Below, in pieces: positions 8,157 through 16,201 of a stretch of 64,000 bases of DNA. The translations under genes were made by a program, and so were the position numbers. The notes under the pieces were generated by a model that was not told where the DNA came from, ran no database searches, and saw only the letters and a list, made by a program, of their open reading frames with translations. This DNA comes from Ktedonobacteraceae bacterium. Its GTDB lineage: Bacteria; Chloroflexota; Ktedonobacteria; Ktedonobacterales; Ktedonobacteraceae. The stretch is from the NCBI GenBank assembly GCA_035653615.1, contig DASRBN010000035.1, positions 186,001 through 250,000 on the forward strand, given 5' to 3'. Numbering within the stretch: the stretch's first letter is position 1; every line of letters begins with the position of its first letter.

Positions 8157-9236
8157 CTAACCCGTGTACCCGCACACGCCTACACGTGGAGAGTTGACGA
8201 CGGGCAGCATTTCACTGAAGGAAAACTCTTCATCATTCTTCTTAGCGCACTTCGCGCTACAATAGGCGTGTTCTTCAATGCCAAAGGAGTAGCCTGGGGC
8301 AACTTTTTTCGCAGGTTTGCCGCAGACGACACACGGCATTTCGGGCGCTTCATTTCTGGCGAGAATTTCGATGTTATCGCTGTCTTCATCCTCGATGAAG
8401 CCTTCGCGTTCAGAGACGACACGCAACGCGAGGTGGGTGGTCGAACCGAAGTCATACTCGTAGGAAAATTTTTGCCCAACCTTGAGCGCCTTCTGCAATT
8501 CAACATCCATATCGGACTCGCGTTCCATCCTATCGAGTATACTACCGAAGAGTGGATTCGTGGTCAGTTGCAGGCTTGTTCTGATAATTGGTACCATGCT
8601 ATCGATCTGCGCTTGCTGTTCGGAAGAGACCGCGGCGCCTGTTTCCTGCTGAATCTGTCTCGCCAATAGTTCTCTTAACTTAGCATCAAATTCTGCCGGC
8701 GGAAGTTCCAGGGGATTGGCCTGAAATTCTTGCGTCAGCATCTCTAAAATCATGCCGGCTATCTCGGTAGGAGACTTATTTTCTAACTCTTGCTGTAACT
8801 CTGGATCAATGAGACCCTCTTCGTCCTCTTCCTCGTAATCCTCTTCGTCTTCGTCCTCTTCCTCATCGCCATCCGCAAAAGGCATGCCCCACATCATATC
8901 TTCAGTGTCGGACGAGTAGGACATATTCCCTACGCGGAACGCGCTGAGATGACCACAACATTCGAGCCAGATATCTCTGAGAAATTGATCGAGGTCGTAA
9001 AACGTATCGTTCGCGGGCAGCTCGAGATGCATCCAGTATTGGGGGTTGTAGTAGCCCTCGACCACAATGTGAAACAGCTTTGTTTTTTGCGCATCTTTAT
9101 GAGCGGCAGCTTTCGTTTCTTCGCCGGCCATAGCCGCTTTCCGCTGTTTGCAATATCTTAGATGCTGGGTCATTTTCGACTTGTCGACTTCGCTTTTGCA
9201 AAAATTGCAGATGCCTTTTGAAATTACCTTTACCAT
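8157..9236 (-). CDS. pRiA4b ORF-3-like protein with terminal zinc motifs
   Basis: 359-residue cytoplasmic protein. It begins with a short zinc-finger-like segment (C-N-F-C plus H and C near residues 11-28). The central part has the pRiA4b ORF-3/IS1096-passenger signature: LFHIVVEGYYNPQYWMHLEL, then FYDLDQFLRDIWL, and later the family motif FSYEYDFGSTTHLALRVV. An Asp/Glu-rich linker of about 30 residues sits in between, with a helical insert after it. The C-terminus has a second cysteine cluster (C-V-V-C ... C-S-A-K-C). GAGGAGG precedes the ATG. The family's biochemical function is unknown. It is found on mobile elements and chromosomes alike, and no transposase lies near this copy. Confidence 0.75.
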   Translation of the reverse strand: MVKVISKGICNFCKSEVDKSKMTQHLRYCKQRKAAMAGEETKAAAHKDAQKTKLFHIVVEGYYNPQYWMHLELPANDTFYDLDQFLRDIWLECCGHLSAFRVGNMSYSSDTEDMMWGMPFADGDEEEDEDEEDYEEEDEEGLIDPELQQELENKSPTEIAGMILEMLTQEFQANPLELPPAEFDAKLRELLARQIQQETGAAVSSEQQAQIDSMVPIIRTSLQLTTNPLFGSILDRMERESDMDVELQKALKVGQKFSYEYDFGSTTHLALRVVSEREGFIEDEDSDNIEILARNEAPEMPCVVCGKPAKKVAPGYSFGIEEHAYCSAKCAKKNDEEFSFSEMLPVVNSPRVGVCGYTG

Positions 9237-9390
9237 GTTTTACCTCCTCAATGGATTCCTCCTATGCATTGTATAACAAAAGTTGTTAGCAGGGAAACCC
9301 GCGGGCGCCGATTGGTGGTGGAACCTGGGGCATCTTTGAAGTACAATAGGTTTAGAGAAGACAACGCTATTCAGGAGGAAGCCAGAAAAT

Positions 9391-10404
9391 ATGACGACAC
9401 ATCCACTCAAATTAGGCTATAAAGCGTCGGCGGAACAATTTGGTCCGCGCGAACTTTTGGAATTTACGACGGAGGCCGAGGATTACGGGTTTGATAGCGT
9501 GTGGATCAGCGATCATTTCCAGCCGTGGCGTTATACGAACGGACACGCGCCTTTCGCGCTTTCGTGGCTGGGGTCGGCGGCGGAACGCACAAAGCGCATC
9601 ATGCTGGGGACGAGCGTTTTGACGCCCACATTTCGCTACCAGCCGGCCATTATTGCTCAGGCGTTTGGTACGCTGGGAGTGATGTATCCGGGCCGCATTA
9701 TCCTGGGCGTGGGTTCGGGAGAGTCGCTGAACGAGGTCGCGGTAACCGCCAGCGAATGGCCTTCGACGAAGGAGCGCCTGGCGCGACTGCGCGAGGCGGT
9801 TGACCTGATTCGCCAGCTGTGGTCGGATGACCTGGTGACATTTGATGGGCAGTATTATCACACGCTGAAGGCGAAGATTTACGACAAGCCTGCCCAGCCG
9901 GTACCTCTCTATATCAGCGCGGGAGGGCCTGTGGCGGCGAAATTCGCGGGGCGCGAAGGAGATGGCTTCATCTGCACATCCGGCAAGGGCGACGAATTGT
10001 ATCGCGATCAACTGTTGCCAGCCCTGGAAGAGGGCGCGAAGGCCGCGGGCCGCGATCCATCGACGATTGAGCGCACCATCGAGGTGAAAGTCTCGTTCGA
10101 TACCGACAAGGAACGTGCGATGGCGGATACGCGTATCTGGGCTGCATTGGCATTGCCAGCTGATGAAAAAGTGAATATTCACGATCCACGGGAGATGGAG
10201 AAAAAGGCGGAAACGGTCGCGGACCAGGCCCATCGGCGCTGGCTGGTATCCTCTGATCCAGAGGAACACGTGGAGCAGGTGGGACATTATATTGAACTGG
10301 GTTTCACGCACCTGATCTTCCACGCGCCGGGCGACGACCAGTCACGGTTTCTGAAGTTATACGCGCAGGAGATTCTGCCGAGGCTGCGCAAACGCTGGGG
10401 TTAA
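9391..10404 (+). CDS. fgd: F420-dependent glucose-6-phosphate dehydrogenase
   Basis: Oxidises glucose-6-phosphate to 6-phosphogluconolactone while reducing coenzyme F420, supplying F420H2. The 337 residues match the Fgd1 pattern closely throughout: LKLGYKASAEQFGPREL, SDHFQPWR, GHAPFALSW, LGTSVLTPTFRYQPA, GVGSGESLNE, AGGPVAAKFAGREGDGF and ICTSGKG. These motifs carry the conserved F420-pocket and phosphate-binding residues of the luciferase-like fold (Asp, His and Trp in SDHFQPW). AGGAGG lies 12 bases before the ATG. The PIG-L deacetylase starts 34 bp downstream and is probably co-transcribed. Confidence 0.93.
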   Translation: MTTHPLKLGYKASAEQFGPRELLEFTTEAEDYGFDSVWISDHFQPWRYTNGHAPFALSWLGSAAERTKRIMLGTSVLTPTFRYQPAIIAQAFGTLGVMYPGRIILGVGSGESLNEVAVTASEWPSTKERLARLREAVDLIRQLWSDDLVTFDGQYYHTLKAKIYDKPAQPVPLYISAGGPVAAKFAGREGDGFICTSGKGDELYRDQLLPALEEGAKAAGRDPSTIERTIEVKVSFDTDKERAMADTRIWAALALPADEKVNIHDPREMEKKAETVADQAHRRWLVSSDPEEHVEQVGHYIELGFTHLIFHAPGDDQSRFLKLYAQEILPRLRKRWG

Positions 10405-10438
10405 TAGAAAATAGAAAATTTAAGGAGTATATTTTAGG

Positions 10439-11152
10439 ATGAGTCAACAAGAGCAAGAGCAGGTTACGCGAGCGATGGCGGTGTTTGCGCATCCCGACGA
10501 TGCCGAGTTTGGGTGCGGGGGAACAATCGCGAAGTGGATAAGCGAGGGCATTGAGTTTACCTATGTGGTGGCGACCGATGGCAGCAAGGGGTCTTCGGAC
10601 CCTGAAATGAGTCCTGACCGGTTGATTGCGATGCGGCGCGAGGAACAGCGGCGAGCTGCCGATGTGCTGGGCGTCAAAGATATTGTCTTTCTGGACAATC
10701 CGGATGGCTACTTGCAACATACGCTTGAATTGCGCAAGGCAATCGCGAGGGCTATTCGCCAGTACCGGCCACAGCGCCTGATCACCATGACGCCCTACCG
10801 TTCTTTCTCGATCAACTCATCGATTAATCATCCAGATCACCTGGCGGTTGGAGACGCCACACTCGCCGCTGTTTATCCGACCGCGCGTGATCGCCTGACC
10901 TTTCCTGAATTGATGGCAGAAGGGCTGGAACCGTGGGTGGTCCGCGAGGTGTATGTGATGGGTACGGATGCGCCAGATACCTGGATCGATATTGCGCAGA
11001 CGCTGGAGAAGAAGATAGAGGCATTGCTGCAACATACCAGCCAGATACGTTCGCCGCAGTCACTTGAGCGGGTACGAAATCGCGCCAGTGAGACGGCGCA
11101 GGGGCATGATATGGAGTATGCCGAATGCTTCAAGAGGTTTGTTTTGGGGTAG
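10439..11152 (+). CDS. PIG-L (LmbE) family N-acetylglucosamine-type deacetylase
   Basis: Zinc-dependent deacetylase of 237 residues. The metal and catalytic motif AHPDDAEFGCGG is at residues 17-28 and the second ligand motif NHPDHLAVGDA is about residue 130. MshB, BshB and LmbE share this fold and remove acetyl from GlcNAc-type sugars during thiol or lincosamide synthesis. Which substrate is used here cannot be read from sequence. It follows fgd by 34 bp behind AAGGAG. A strong 21-bp hairpin ends the unit. Confidence 0.88.
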   Translation: MSQQEQEQVTRAMAVFAHPDDAEFGCGGTIAKWISEGIEFTYVVATDGSKGSSDPEMSPDRLIAMRREEQRRAADVLGVKDIVFLDNPDGYLQHTLELRKAIARAIRQYRPQRLITMTPYRSFSINSSINHPDHLAVGDATLAAVYPTARDRLTFPELMAEGLEPWVVREVYVMGTDAPDTWIDIAQTLEKKIEALLQHTSQIRSPQSLERVRNRASETAQGHDMEYAECFKRFVLG

Positions 11153-11163
11153 ATGGAGAATAT

Positions 11164-11217
11164 TATGCGCCAGGGCTATCCAAAAGACCGGGGGAGTTTG
11201 GATAGCCCTGGCGCATA
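11164..11217. terminator. Bidirectional hairpin between convergent genes
   Basis: Perfect 21-bp arms (11164-11184 and 11197-11217) with a 12-nt loop lie between the ends of the deacetylase gene and the convergent FprA-like gene. There is no long T-run on either side, but position and stem length suit a shared terminator. Confidence 0.75.
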
Positions 11218-11228
11218 GTATTGCTTAA

Positions 11229-12629
11229 TTAGCCTCTGCCCTGGTGAATAACTTCCAGCATTTCCTGTACTGTTGCGACTTTGATGCGAGGGCATCCGAG
11301 CTTTGAGCCGCAGGCAACCTCGTACTGGTCGAGAATTTTCCAATCCTGGTAGGTTACATAGTCGATGCCGCGCTCGCGCAAAAAGGCTTCAATCCTTGAT
11401 GGGTCGCGAAACTCATCGTTAATTCCTTCGAGCTTGGACAGGTCCTGGAGCATAGATTCGACGGTGGCAGCCGAGTCGGGCTTGTTGTTGCCGATCAGGC
11501 CGGTAGGGCCGCGCTTGGCCCAGCCGACGACGTATTCGCCCGGTACCACTTCACCGGAGCTGGGCTGGACGACGCGCCCGGCAATGTTGTTGATGGTCGA
11601 GGTCGCGGTATCGAATGGCACGCCTTCAATTGGCAGACTGCGATAGCCAATCGAGCGCAATATGAGGCCGGCTTCGATGATTTCATAGTTGCCGGTTCCT
11701 TTTGCACGCAGAGCGCCGTTAGCATCGACGACAAGCTCATTTTGTTCGATTTTGAGCGCCTTGATACGCCCATTCTCGCCAATTATTTCAACCGGCGAGG
11801 CCAGGAAGCGCAGGGTAATGCGGCGAGGCGCGGTATGCTCTGCGCGAGTAGCATACTCATGCAAGACTTCCACATTGGCTCTCGCGGTGCGATCCTCTTC
11901 TATAACAGCCTGGCTTGCCGGGTCGAGTTCGATGTTTTTGGGGTCGACGATTACGTCTACGCCTTCCAGCTTGCCCAGTTCCTTGATCTCAGGAGTTGAA
12001 AATGATGCCTGCGCTGCTCCACGACGTCCCAATACCACTACTTCGCGAATCTTACTCTCGCGCAGTTTTTCAAGGGCGTAACGGGCAATGTCAGTTTTTT
12101 CCAGCACTTGCGGGGATAAGACGAGGATGCGCGTTACGTCCATCGCCACGTTGCCATTGCCGACGACAACCGCTCGCTCGCATGAGAGGTCAATGGGCAG
12201 GTCGCGATAATCAGGATGCCCATTGTACCAGCCAACGAAAGAGGTAGCGGGATAGCTGTTGGGCAGATCTTCGCCGGGGATGCCCATGCGGCGGTCGGCC
12301 TGGGCACCAATGGCATAAATGATCTGGTCGTAGAATTGCTTGAGCTCTTTGTGATGGATATCAACGCCATAAGTGACATTGCCGAAGAAACGCACACGGG
12401 GGTCAGCCAGCAGTTTATCAAATACGCGGATTACGGCTTTGATGGACTGGTGATCTGGTGCAACGCCATCGCGAACCAGCCCGAAAGGAGTGGGGAAGCG
12501 ATTGAAGATATCAATCGTCAATGCGATATCACGTTTCTTGAGCAACGATTCGGCGGCGTAAAAACCGGCCGGTCCCGAACCAATGATAGCAACGCGTAGT
12601 GGTCGCGCTGGAGTAGCAATTTGTTCCAT
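11229..12629 (-). CDS. Ferredoxin/adrenodoxin-type NADPH reductase (FprA-like)
   Basis: Flavoprotein of 466 residues that passes electrons between NADPH and a ferredoxin. The FAD-binding dinucleotide motif VAIIGSGPAGFYAAESL is at residues 13-29, followed by the family signatures FNRFPTPFGLVRDGVAPDH and IYAIGAQADRRMGIPGEDL. The NADPH motif VVVGNGNVAMDVTRIL lies near residue 160. The C-terminal FAD contact reads GWAKRGPTGLIGNNKPDSA. AGGAG precedes the ATG. Two related palindromes (12755-12770 and 12825-12845) lie upstream and may control it. No ferredoxin gene is adjacent. Confidence 0.9.
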   Translation of the reverse strand: MEQIATPARPLRVAIIGSGPAGFYAAESLLKKRDIALTIDIFNRFPTPFGLVRDGVAPDHQSIKAVIRVFDKLLADPRVRFFGNVTYGVDIHHKELKQFYDQIIYAIGAQADRRMGIPGEDLPNSYPATSFVGWYNGHPDYRDLPIDLSCERAVVVGNGNVAMDVTRILVLSPQVLEKTDIARYALEKLRESKIREVVVLGRRGAAQASFSTPEIKELGKLEGVDVIVDPKNIELDPASQAVIEEDRTARANVEVLHEYATRAEHTAPRRITLRFLASPVEIIGENGRIKALKIEQNELVVDANGALRAKGTGNYEIIEAGLILRSIGYRSLPIEGVPFDTATSTINNIAGRVVQPSSGEVVPGEYVVGWAKRGPTGLIGNNKPDSAATVESMLQDLSKLEGINDEFRDPSRIEAFLRERGIDYVTYQDWKILDQYEVACGSKLGCPRIKVATVQEMLEVIHQGRG

Positions 12630-12754
12630 TTATTTCTCCTAATGCAGTTTTTATTTTATATCAGGCAACCTTTATGGTGCCGCTATAGGTAGCAAGTGAA
12701 GCTCCTGGCTCAATATAGCCTTGAGTTCCATGGTTTGAGCTTTTAGGGCTGATG

Positions 12755-12845
12755 ATATGTTCAAACATATTATAAATGACCAGGACAGGCACCAGGCATT
12801 GTCCCTACAGCGCTTTTCAGGCTGGTGATATGTTCAACATATCAC
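12755..12845. promoter_or_regulatory. Pair of related palindromes upstream of the FprA-like gene
   Basis: Site 1 (12755-12770) is ATATGTT-CA-AACATAT. Site 2 (12825-12845) is a perfect 10+1+10 palindrome with arms GTGATATGTT and AACATATCAC. Both share the half-site GATATGTT and lie 125-215 bp before the start of the minus-strand reductase gene. They look like two binding sites of one dimeric regulator. A copy of a small repeat ending GTCCCTACAGC lies between them. Confidence 0.5.
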
Positions 12846-12906
12846 AGATTAATCATAAAAGAAATAGTTCTGCTCTCAATTTGCACACAGGCATGGCGCC
12901 AGTTGG

Positions 12907-14217
12907 CTACCTTACTTTGACGCGCAGCAGGCTGGGCACGAGAGCGACAATGGCGACAGTAGCCACGATGCAGGCGACTCCTCCACTGATGACTGAAAAT
13001 TCAGGGGTGAAAAATCCGGCCACCAGGCCGGATTCAACCTGCCCCAGCATCGGCCCGCCGATGACGAACATGGCATTGACCGCGCTGATACGCCCGCGTA
13101 ACTCATCGGGGGTCGTCAGTTGAACGACCAGGGCGCGCAGGATCATGCTGACCATATCGGCAGCTCCTGCTCCGGCCAGGAACAGCACGCCGAGCCAGAG
13201 GGGGCCGGGATGAATACCAAATGCAGTGATGAAGATACCCCAAACAACAACAGCCAGCGCCACTCCTAAGCCCTGACGCGGGATGCGGCCGATGAAACCC
13301 GAGAATGGGACAAGCGCAACCGCGCCAATAGAGGTGGCTCCCAGCAGGATGCCAAGGCCCTGGGGACCTACGTGCAGGATATTACTCGCGTAGATGGGCA
13401 ACAGGGCGCGTGGCGAGCCGAAGAAGGTGGCGCATAAATCCAGCGAGAGGACGGCCAGGATGACCGGGTGGGCACGCAGGAACGTTATGCCCTCTACAAG
13501 CGCGCCTATTCCAGGGCGAGTGCGTTTTTCGAGCGGGATGCGGGGCACGACCATCAGTAATAATGATCCCATGACGACAAAATAGGAAACGACATCGAAC
13601 CAGTAGGTATTGGCGACTCCGAGCCAGGCAATGGTGAAACCGCCAGCGGTTGGGCCGATGATAAAGGTCAATTGCATCATGGCGGAGTTGAGCGACATAG
13701 CATCGGGCATCTGCTCACGCGTTACCAGGCTGGGTATGATTGCCTGGCGAGTTGGGAATTCAAAAGCGGAAACGCTGGCAGCGAGTAGCACGACGGCATA
13801 AATGATGGCGATGTTTATGACGTTGAATATGGTGCAGAGAGCGAGTATTGCCGAGGTGGATGCCAGGGAAATTTCCACGATCAAGAGCATTTTACGCCTG
13901 TCGAATACGTCGGCGAATACGCCACCTACTAACGAAAAGATCAGGCGAGGGATGGCCTGCACCAATCCAATCAGGCCGAGGGCGATCGCGGAATGGGTTA
14001 AGAGAAATACCTGCCAGGAAACAGCGACGACCTGCATTTGCGTTCCGGTCGAGGAGATCAACTGACCCCAGAATAAGAGCGCATAGTTACGATTGCGCAG
14101 GACACCCCATGGGCCAAGGTGTCGTCTAGTGGGAGTTGTTGTATGAGTGGATGTGGTTGCGGGTGTGGTTTCAGAAGGCGGGACGGAGAGAATATGCTTT
14201 TGTGGTTCGATTTTCAT
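12907..14217 (-). CDS. MFS exporter, DHA3 (EntS/macrolide-efflux-like) family, 12 TM
   Basis: Membrane transporter of 436 residues with a 40-residue polar N-terminal tail and about twelve hydrophobic segments. The start of TM1 has FWGQLISSTGTQMQVVAVSW and the cytoplasmic loop 2-3 has GGVFADVFDRRKMLL, both typical of the DHA3 group that includes enterobactin and macrolide exporters. The substrate is unknown. It lies 64 bp after a ThiS-like gene on the same strand and may share its transcript. Confidence 0.87.
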   Translation of the reverse strand: MKIEPQKHILSVPPSETTPATTSTHTTTPTRRHLGPWGVLRNRNYALLFWGQLISSTGTQMQVVAVSWQVFLLTHSAIALGLIGLVQAIPRLIFSLVGGVFADVFDRRKMLLIVEISLASTSAILALCTIFNVINIAIIYAVVLLAASVSAFEFPTRQAIIPSLVTREQMPDAMSLNSAMMQLTFIIGPTAGGFTIAWLGVANTYWFDVVSYFVVMGSLLLMVVPRIPLEKRTRPGIGALVEGITFLRAHPVILAVLSLDLCATFFGSPRALLPIYASNILHVGPQGLGILLGATSIGAVALVPFSGFIGRIPRQGLGVALAVVVWGIFITAFGIHPGPLWLGVLFLAGAGAADMVSMILRALVVQLTTPDELRGRISAVNAMFVIGGPMLGQVESGLVAGFFTPEFSVISGGVACIVATVAIVALVPSLLRVKVR

Positions 14218-14281
14218 CTGGTCACTTTCAATGGCACTTAACGAAGGTTGCCGGTACTTTCAGAAGTATATCATATTTCGA

Positions 14282-14572
14282 TCAATTCTTTCCGTTGGTA
14301 GGAAGCACAATGATCTCTTGTCCTGGTTTGAGCGCTATTTCCAGCCTATCCAGGCTTGTTATGAGTTGATTGTTTACAAACATTCTGACATGATCGCGCA
14401 GCCGGCCTTGCTCTACACAGAGATATTCCCAGACGCGCGGATACTGCTCGGCCAGTTCTTCCATAAGCTGCTCGATGGTGTCCGCCTGGAAGGTAAGCTG
14501 GCTCTTACCGTCGCTATAGAGGCCTAGTGTTGAGGGCAGGCGCAAGATAACCATTGCTTTTCCGTTGCTCAT
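14282..14572 (-). CDS. MoaD/ThiS-like ubiquitin-fold protein without a C-terminal diglycine
   Basis: 96-residue beta-grasp protein. TIEQLMEELAEQYPRVWEYL, the segment RDHVRMFVNNQLITSLDRLEIAL and KPGQEIIVLPTNGKN follow the MoaD/ThiS fold order, including the Val-Asn-Asn turn. Real sulfur carriers end in GG, which is adenylylated and thiocarboxylated; this protein ends N-G-K-N. It therefore cannot work by the standard route unless processed unexpectedly. It precedes an MFS gene by 64 bp. The function is unknown. The fold assignment is fairly safe. Confidence 0.75.
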   Translation of the reverse strand: MSNGKAMVILRLPSTLGLYSDGKSQLTFQADTIEQLMEELAEQYPRVWEYLCVEQGRLRDHVRMFVNNQLITSLDRLEIALKPGQEIIVLPTNGKN

Positions 14573-14735
14573 AACTCTCTACTTTGTGGAGTATCAGGCT
14601 CAATCACCTCAATGGATGATACACTTTTTTACCCACCTACATTTACGTATAGAACATTATCAATTTCCCGTACAGAGTATACTCCCCTGTACTCATTATA
14701 CGCAAGAGTAATTCCCTGGTGACTACCATAAATGG

Positions 14736-14815
14736 GCCAGGGATTCTTCGCTGCGCTCAGCATGACACGCATGGTGTCATGCGTGTCATGCTGAGCGCAG
14801 CGAAGAATCCCTGGC
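14736..14815. repeat. Dispersed hairpin repeat, family A, copy 2 (perfect 37-bp stem)
   Basis: Arms 14736-14772 and 14779-14815 are fully complementary over 37 bp with a 6-nt loop. The outer arms carry the family core ATTCTTCGCTGCGCTCAG; the inner arm ACACGCAT is specific to this copy. Its right arm forms the last codons and stop of the ABC ATPase gene at 14786-16201. The rest of the gap 14573-14785 shows no gene. Confidence 0.9.
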
Positions 14816-16201
14816 AATTTCTATGACTTCTCCAAGCGAGTCGACTACTCTGGCCCCTGCTTGCAGCATCTCACGAACCAGCTTCACCCCTTCCCCATTG
14901 GTATAGTCGCGCGTGGCTATTCCGGTACGCTGTAACAGCCTGTCACTGATGGTTTGAGGTTCTTCTGTGGCAAGCTGGGAAGCAGTTGAGCCGGGAGCAA
15001 ACAATAAGACGGCTACCCCTCGTTTCGCGGCTGAAGCGGCCTCTTGCAACAACACAAGATTGCCCGGGCCAATCGGCATGGGACAGAGGATCAGCAATGA
15101 AGCGCGCGTCAGGCTTGCACGCACTTGCTCTAAAGCGGCGATTGAGATAGGTGCATATGGTTGTTCTGTGATTACTTCACCGGCAAGGCGTAGCGCAAGA
15201 GCGTGATCGCTATCGCCAATATTGAGGGCCCCCGCAGTGAATGGGATATGGGCATCGGCGAGGGCGCGCATCAGCAATTCGCCGGACCCGCCACCGGCCA
15301 TGAGATGTATCCGCGGTCGGGCTGGTTTCTTTTGTTCTATGACCCGCGTTTCTTCGCCAGGAGGCAGGACGCTCAGATGTGTCGCTCCGCGCAATATCCC
15401 GACCTGCACATTGACGCCATACACACGGTACAGCAGTTGTGGCTCCAGTACTTTCGCCGGGCTGTCATCCGCTACGATACCGCGCTGGAATAGGAGCAGG
15501 CGCGGGAAATAGCGGGCCGCCAGGTTGAGATCATGCATGGCGGCAATGACGGTCACACCCAGGTGGCGATTCAATTGCCGCGCCAGATCCAGGATTTCGA
15601 TCTGATATTTTATGTCAAGATGCGAGGTGGGCTCATCGAGGAGCAACAGTGAGGGCTGCTGGGCGAGCGCCATAGCTATTGCGACCCGCTGGCGCTCGCC
15701 CCCGCTCAATTCATTGAAGATACGCCCGGCAAGAGCAGAGATTTCTGTGGATTGCATGGCATGCTGTATGATGTTGATATCTTGCTTGTTTCTGGTACCC
15801 AGGAGGCCGGTAAATGGAGTGCGCCCCAGGCTTACCATCTCCTCTACAGTAAAGGCGAATGGGATGTGTAATTCCTGGGGAACGACCGCGATGCGACGGG
15901 CGATGCCACGTCGTCCCCACGCTTGCAGGTCGCGCCCTTCCAATAGTATCTTGCCCTGCTGGGGACGCAAAACTCCACTTATCAGGCGCAACAGGGTAGT
16001 TTTGCCGGAGCCATTTGGTCCCAGCAGACCGACCATTTCGCCTGCATCCACGCGCATATGAATATCGTAGAGCAGCGGGTGATTGTCATAGCCGAAGGAG
16101 ATGCCGTCGATTTCCAGAAGAGGAGTCATGGATTGCGAACTACCTGGTTGCTTCCCGGCTTCAGGCGTATTGAGCTGCGCTACTACATTGTATTTTTTCA
16201 C
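14786..16201 (-). CDS. ABC importer ATPase (BtuD/FecE type) with a C-terminal extra domain
   Basis: 471 residues, about 200 longer than a normal BtuD/FecE. Residues 25-265 are the ATPase: Walker A GPNGSGKT (61-68), Q-loop VVPQEL, signature ELSGGERQRVAIAMAL, Walker B SLLLLDEPTSHLD and a switch His in MHDLNLA. Residues about 290-471 form a Rossmann-like extension (MAGGGSGELLMRAL). The GTG start overlaps the permease stop by 4 bases, implying translational coupling. With the permease and a probable cobalamin riboswitch upstream, B12 or corrinoid import is the best guess. The last eight codons and stop come from a family A repeat. Confidence 0.88.
   Translation of the reverse strand: MKKYNVVAQLNTPEAGKQPGSSQSMTPLLEIDGISFGYDNHPLLYDIHMRVDAGEMVGLLGPNGSGKTTLLRLISGVLRPQQGKILLEGRDLQAWGRRGIARRIAVVPQELHIPFAFTVEEMVSLGRTPFTGLLGTRNKQDINIIQHAMQSTEISALAGRIFNELSGGERQRVAIAMALAQQPSLLLLDEPTSHLDIKYQIEILDLARQLNRHLGVTVIAAMHDLNLAARYFPRLLLFQRGIVADDSPAKVLEPQLLYRVYGVNVQVGILRGATHLSVLPPGEETRVIEQKKPARPRIHLMAGGGSGELLMRALADAHIPFTAGALNIGDSDHALALRLAGEVITEQPYAPISIAALEQVRASLTRASLLILCPMPIGPGNLVLLQEAASAAKRGVAVLLFAPGSTASQLATEEPQTISDRLLQRTGIATRDYTNGEGVKLVREMLQAGARVVDSLGEVIEIARDSSLRSA

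Noticed and set aside
9412-10323. Long minus-strand open frame opposite fgd
   Set aside because: Mirror of the plus-strand codon bias in fgd. The plus frame has a full set of family motifs and a ribosome-binding site.
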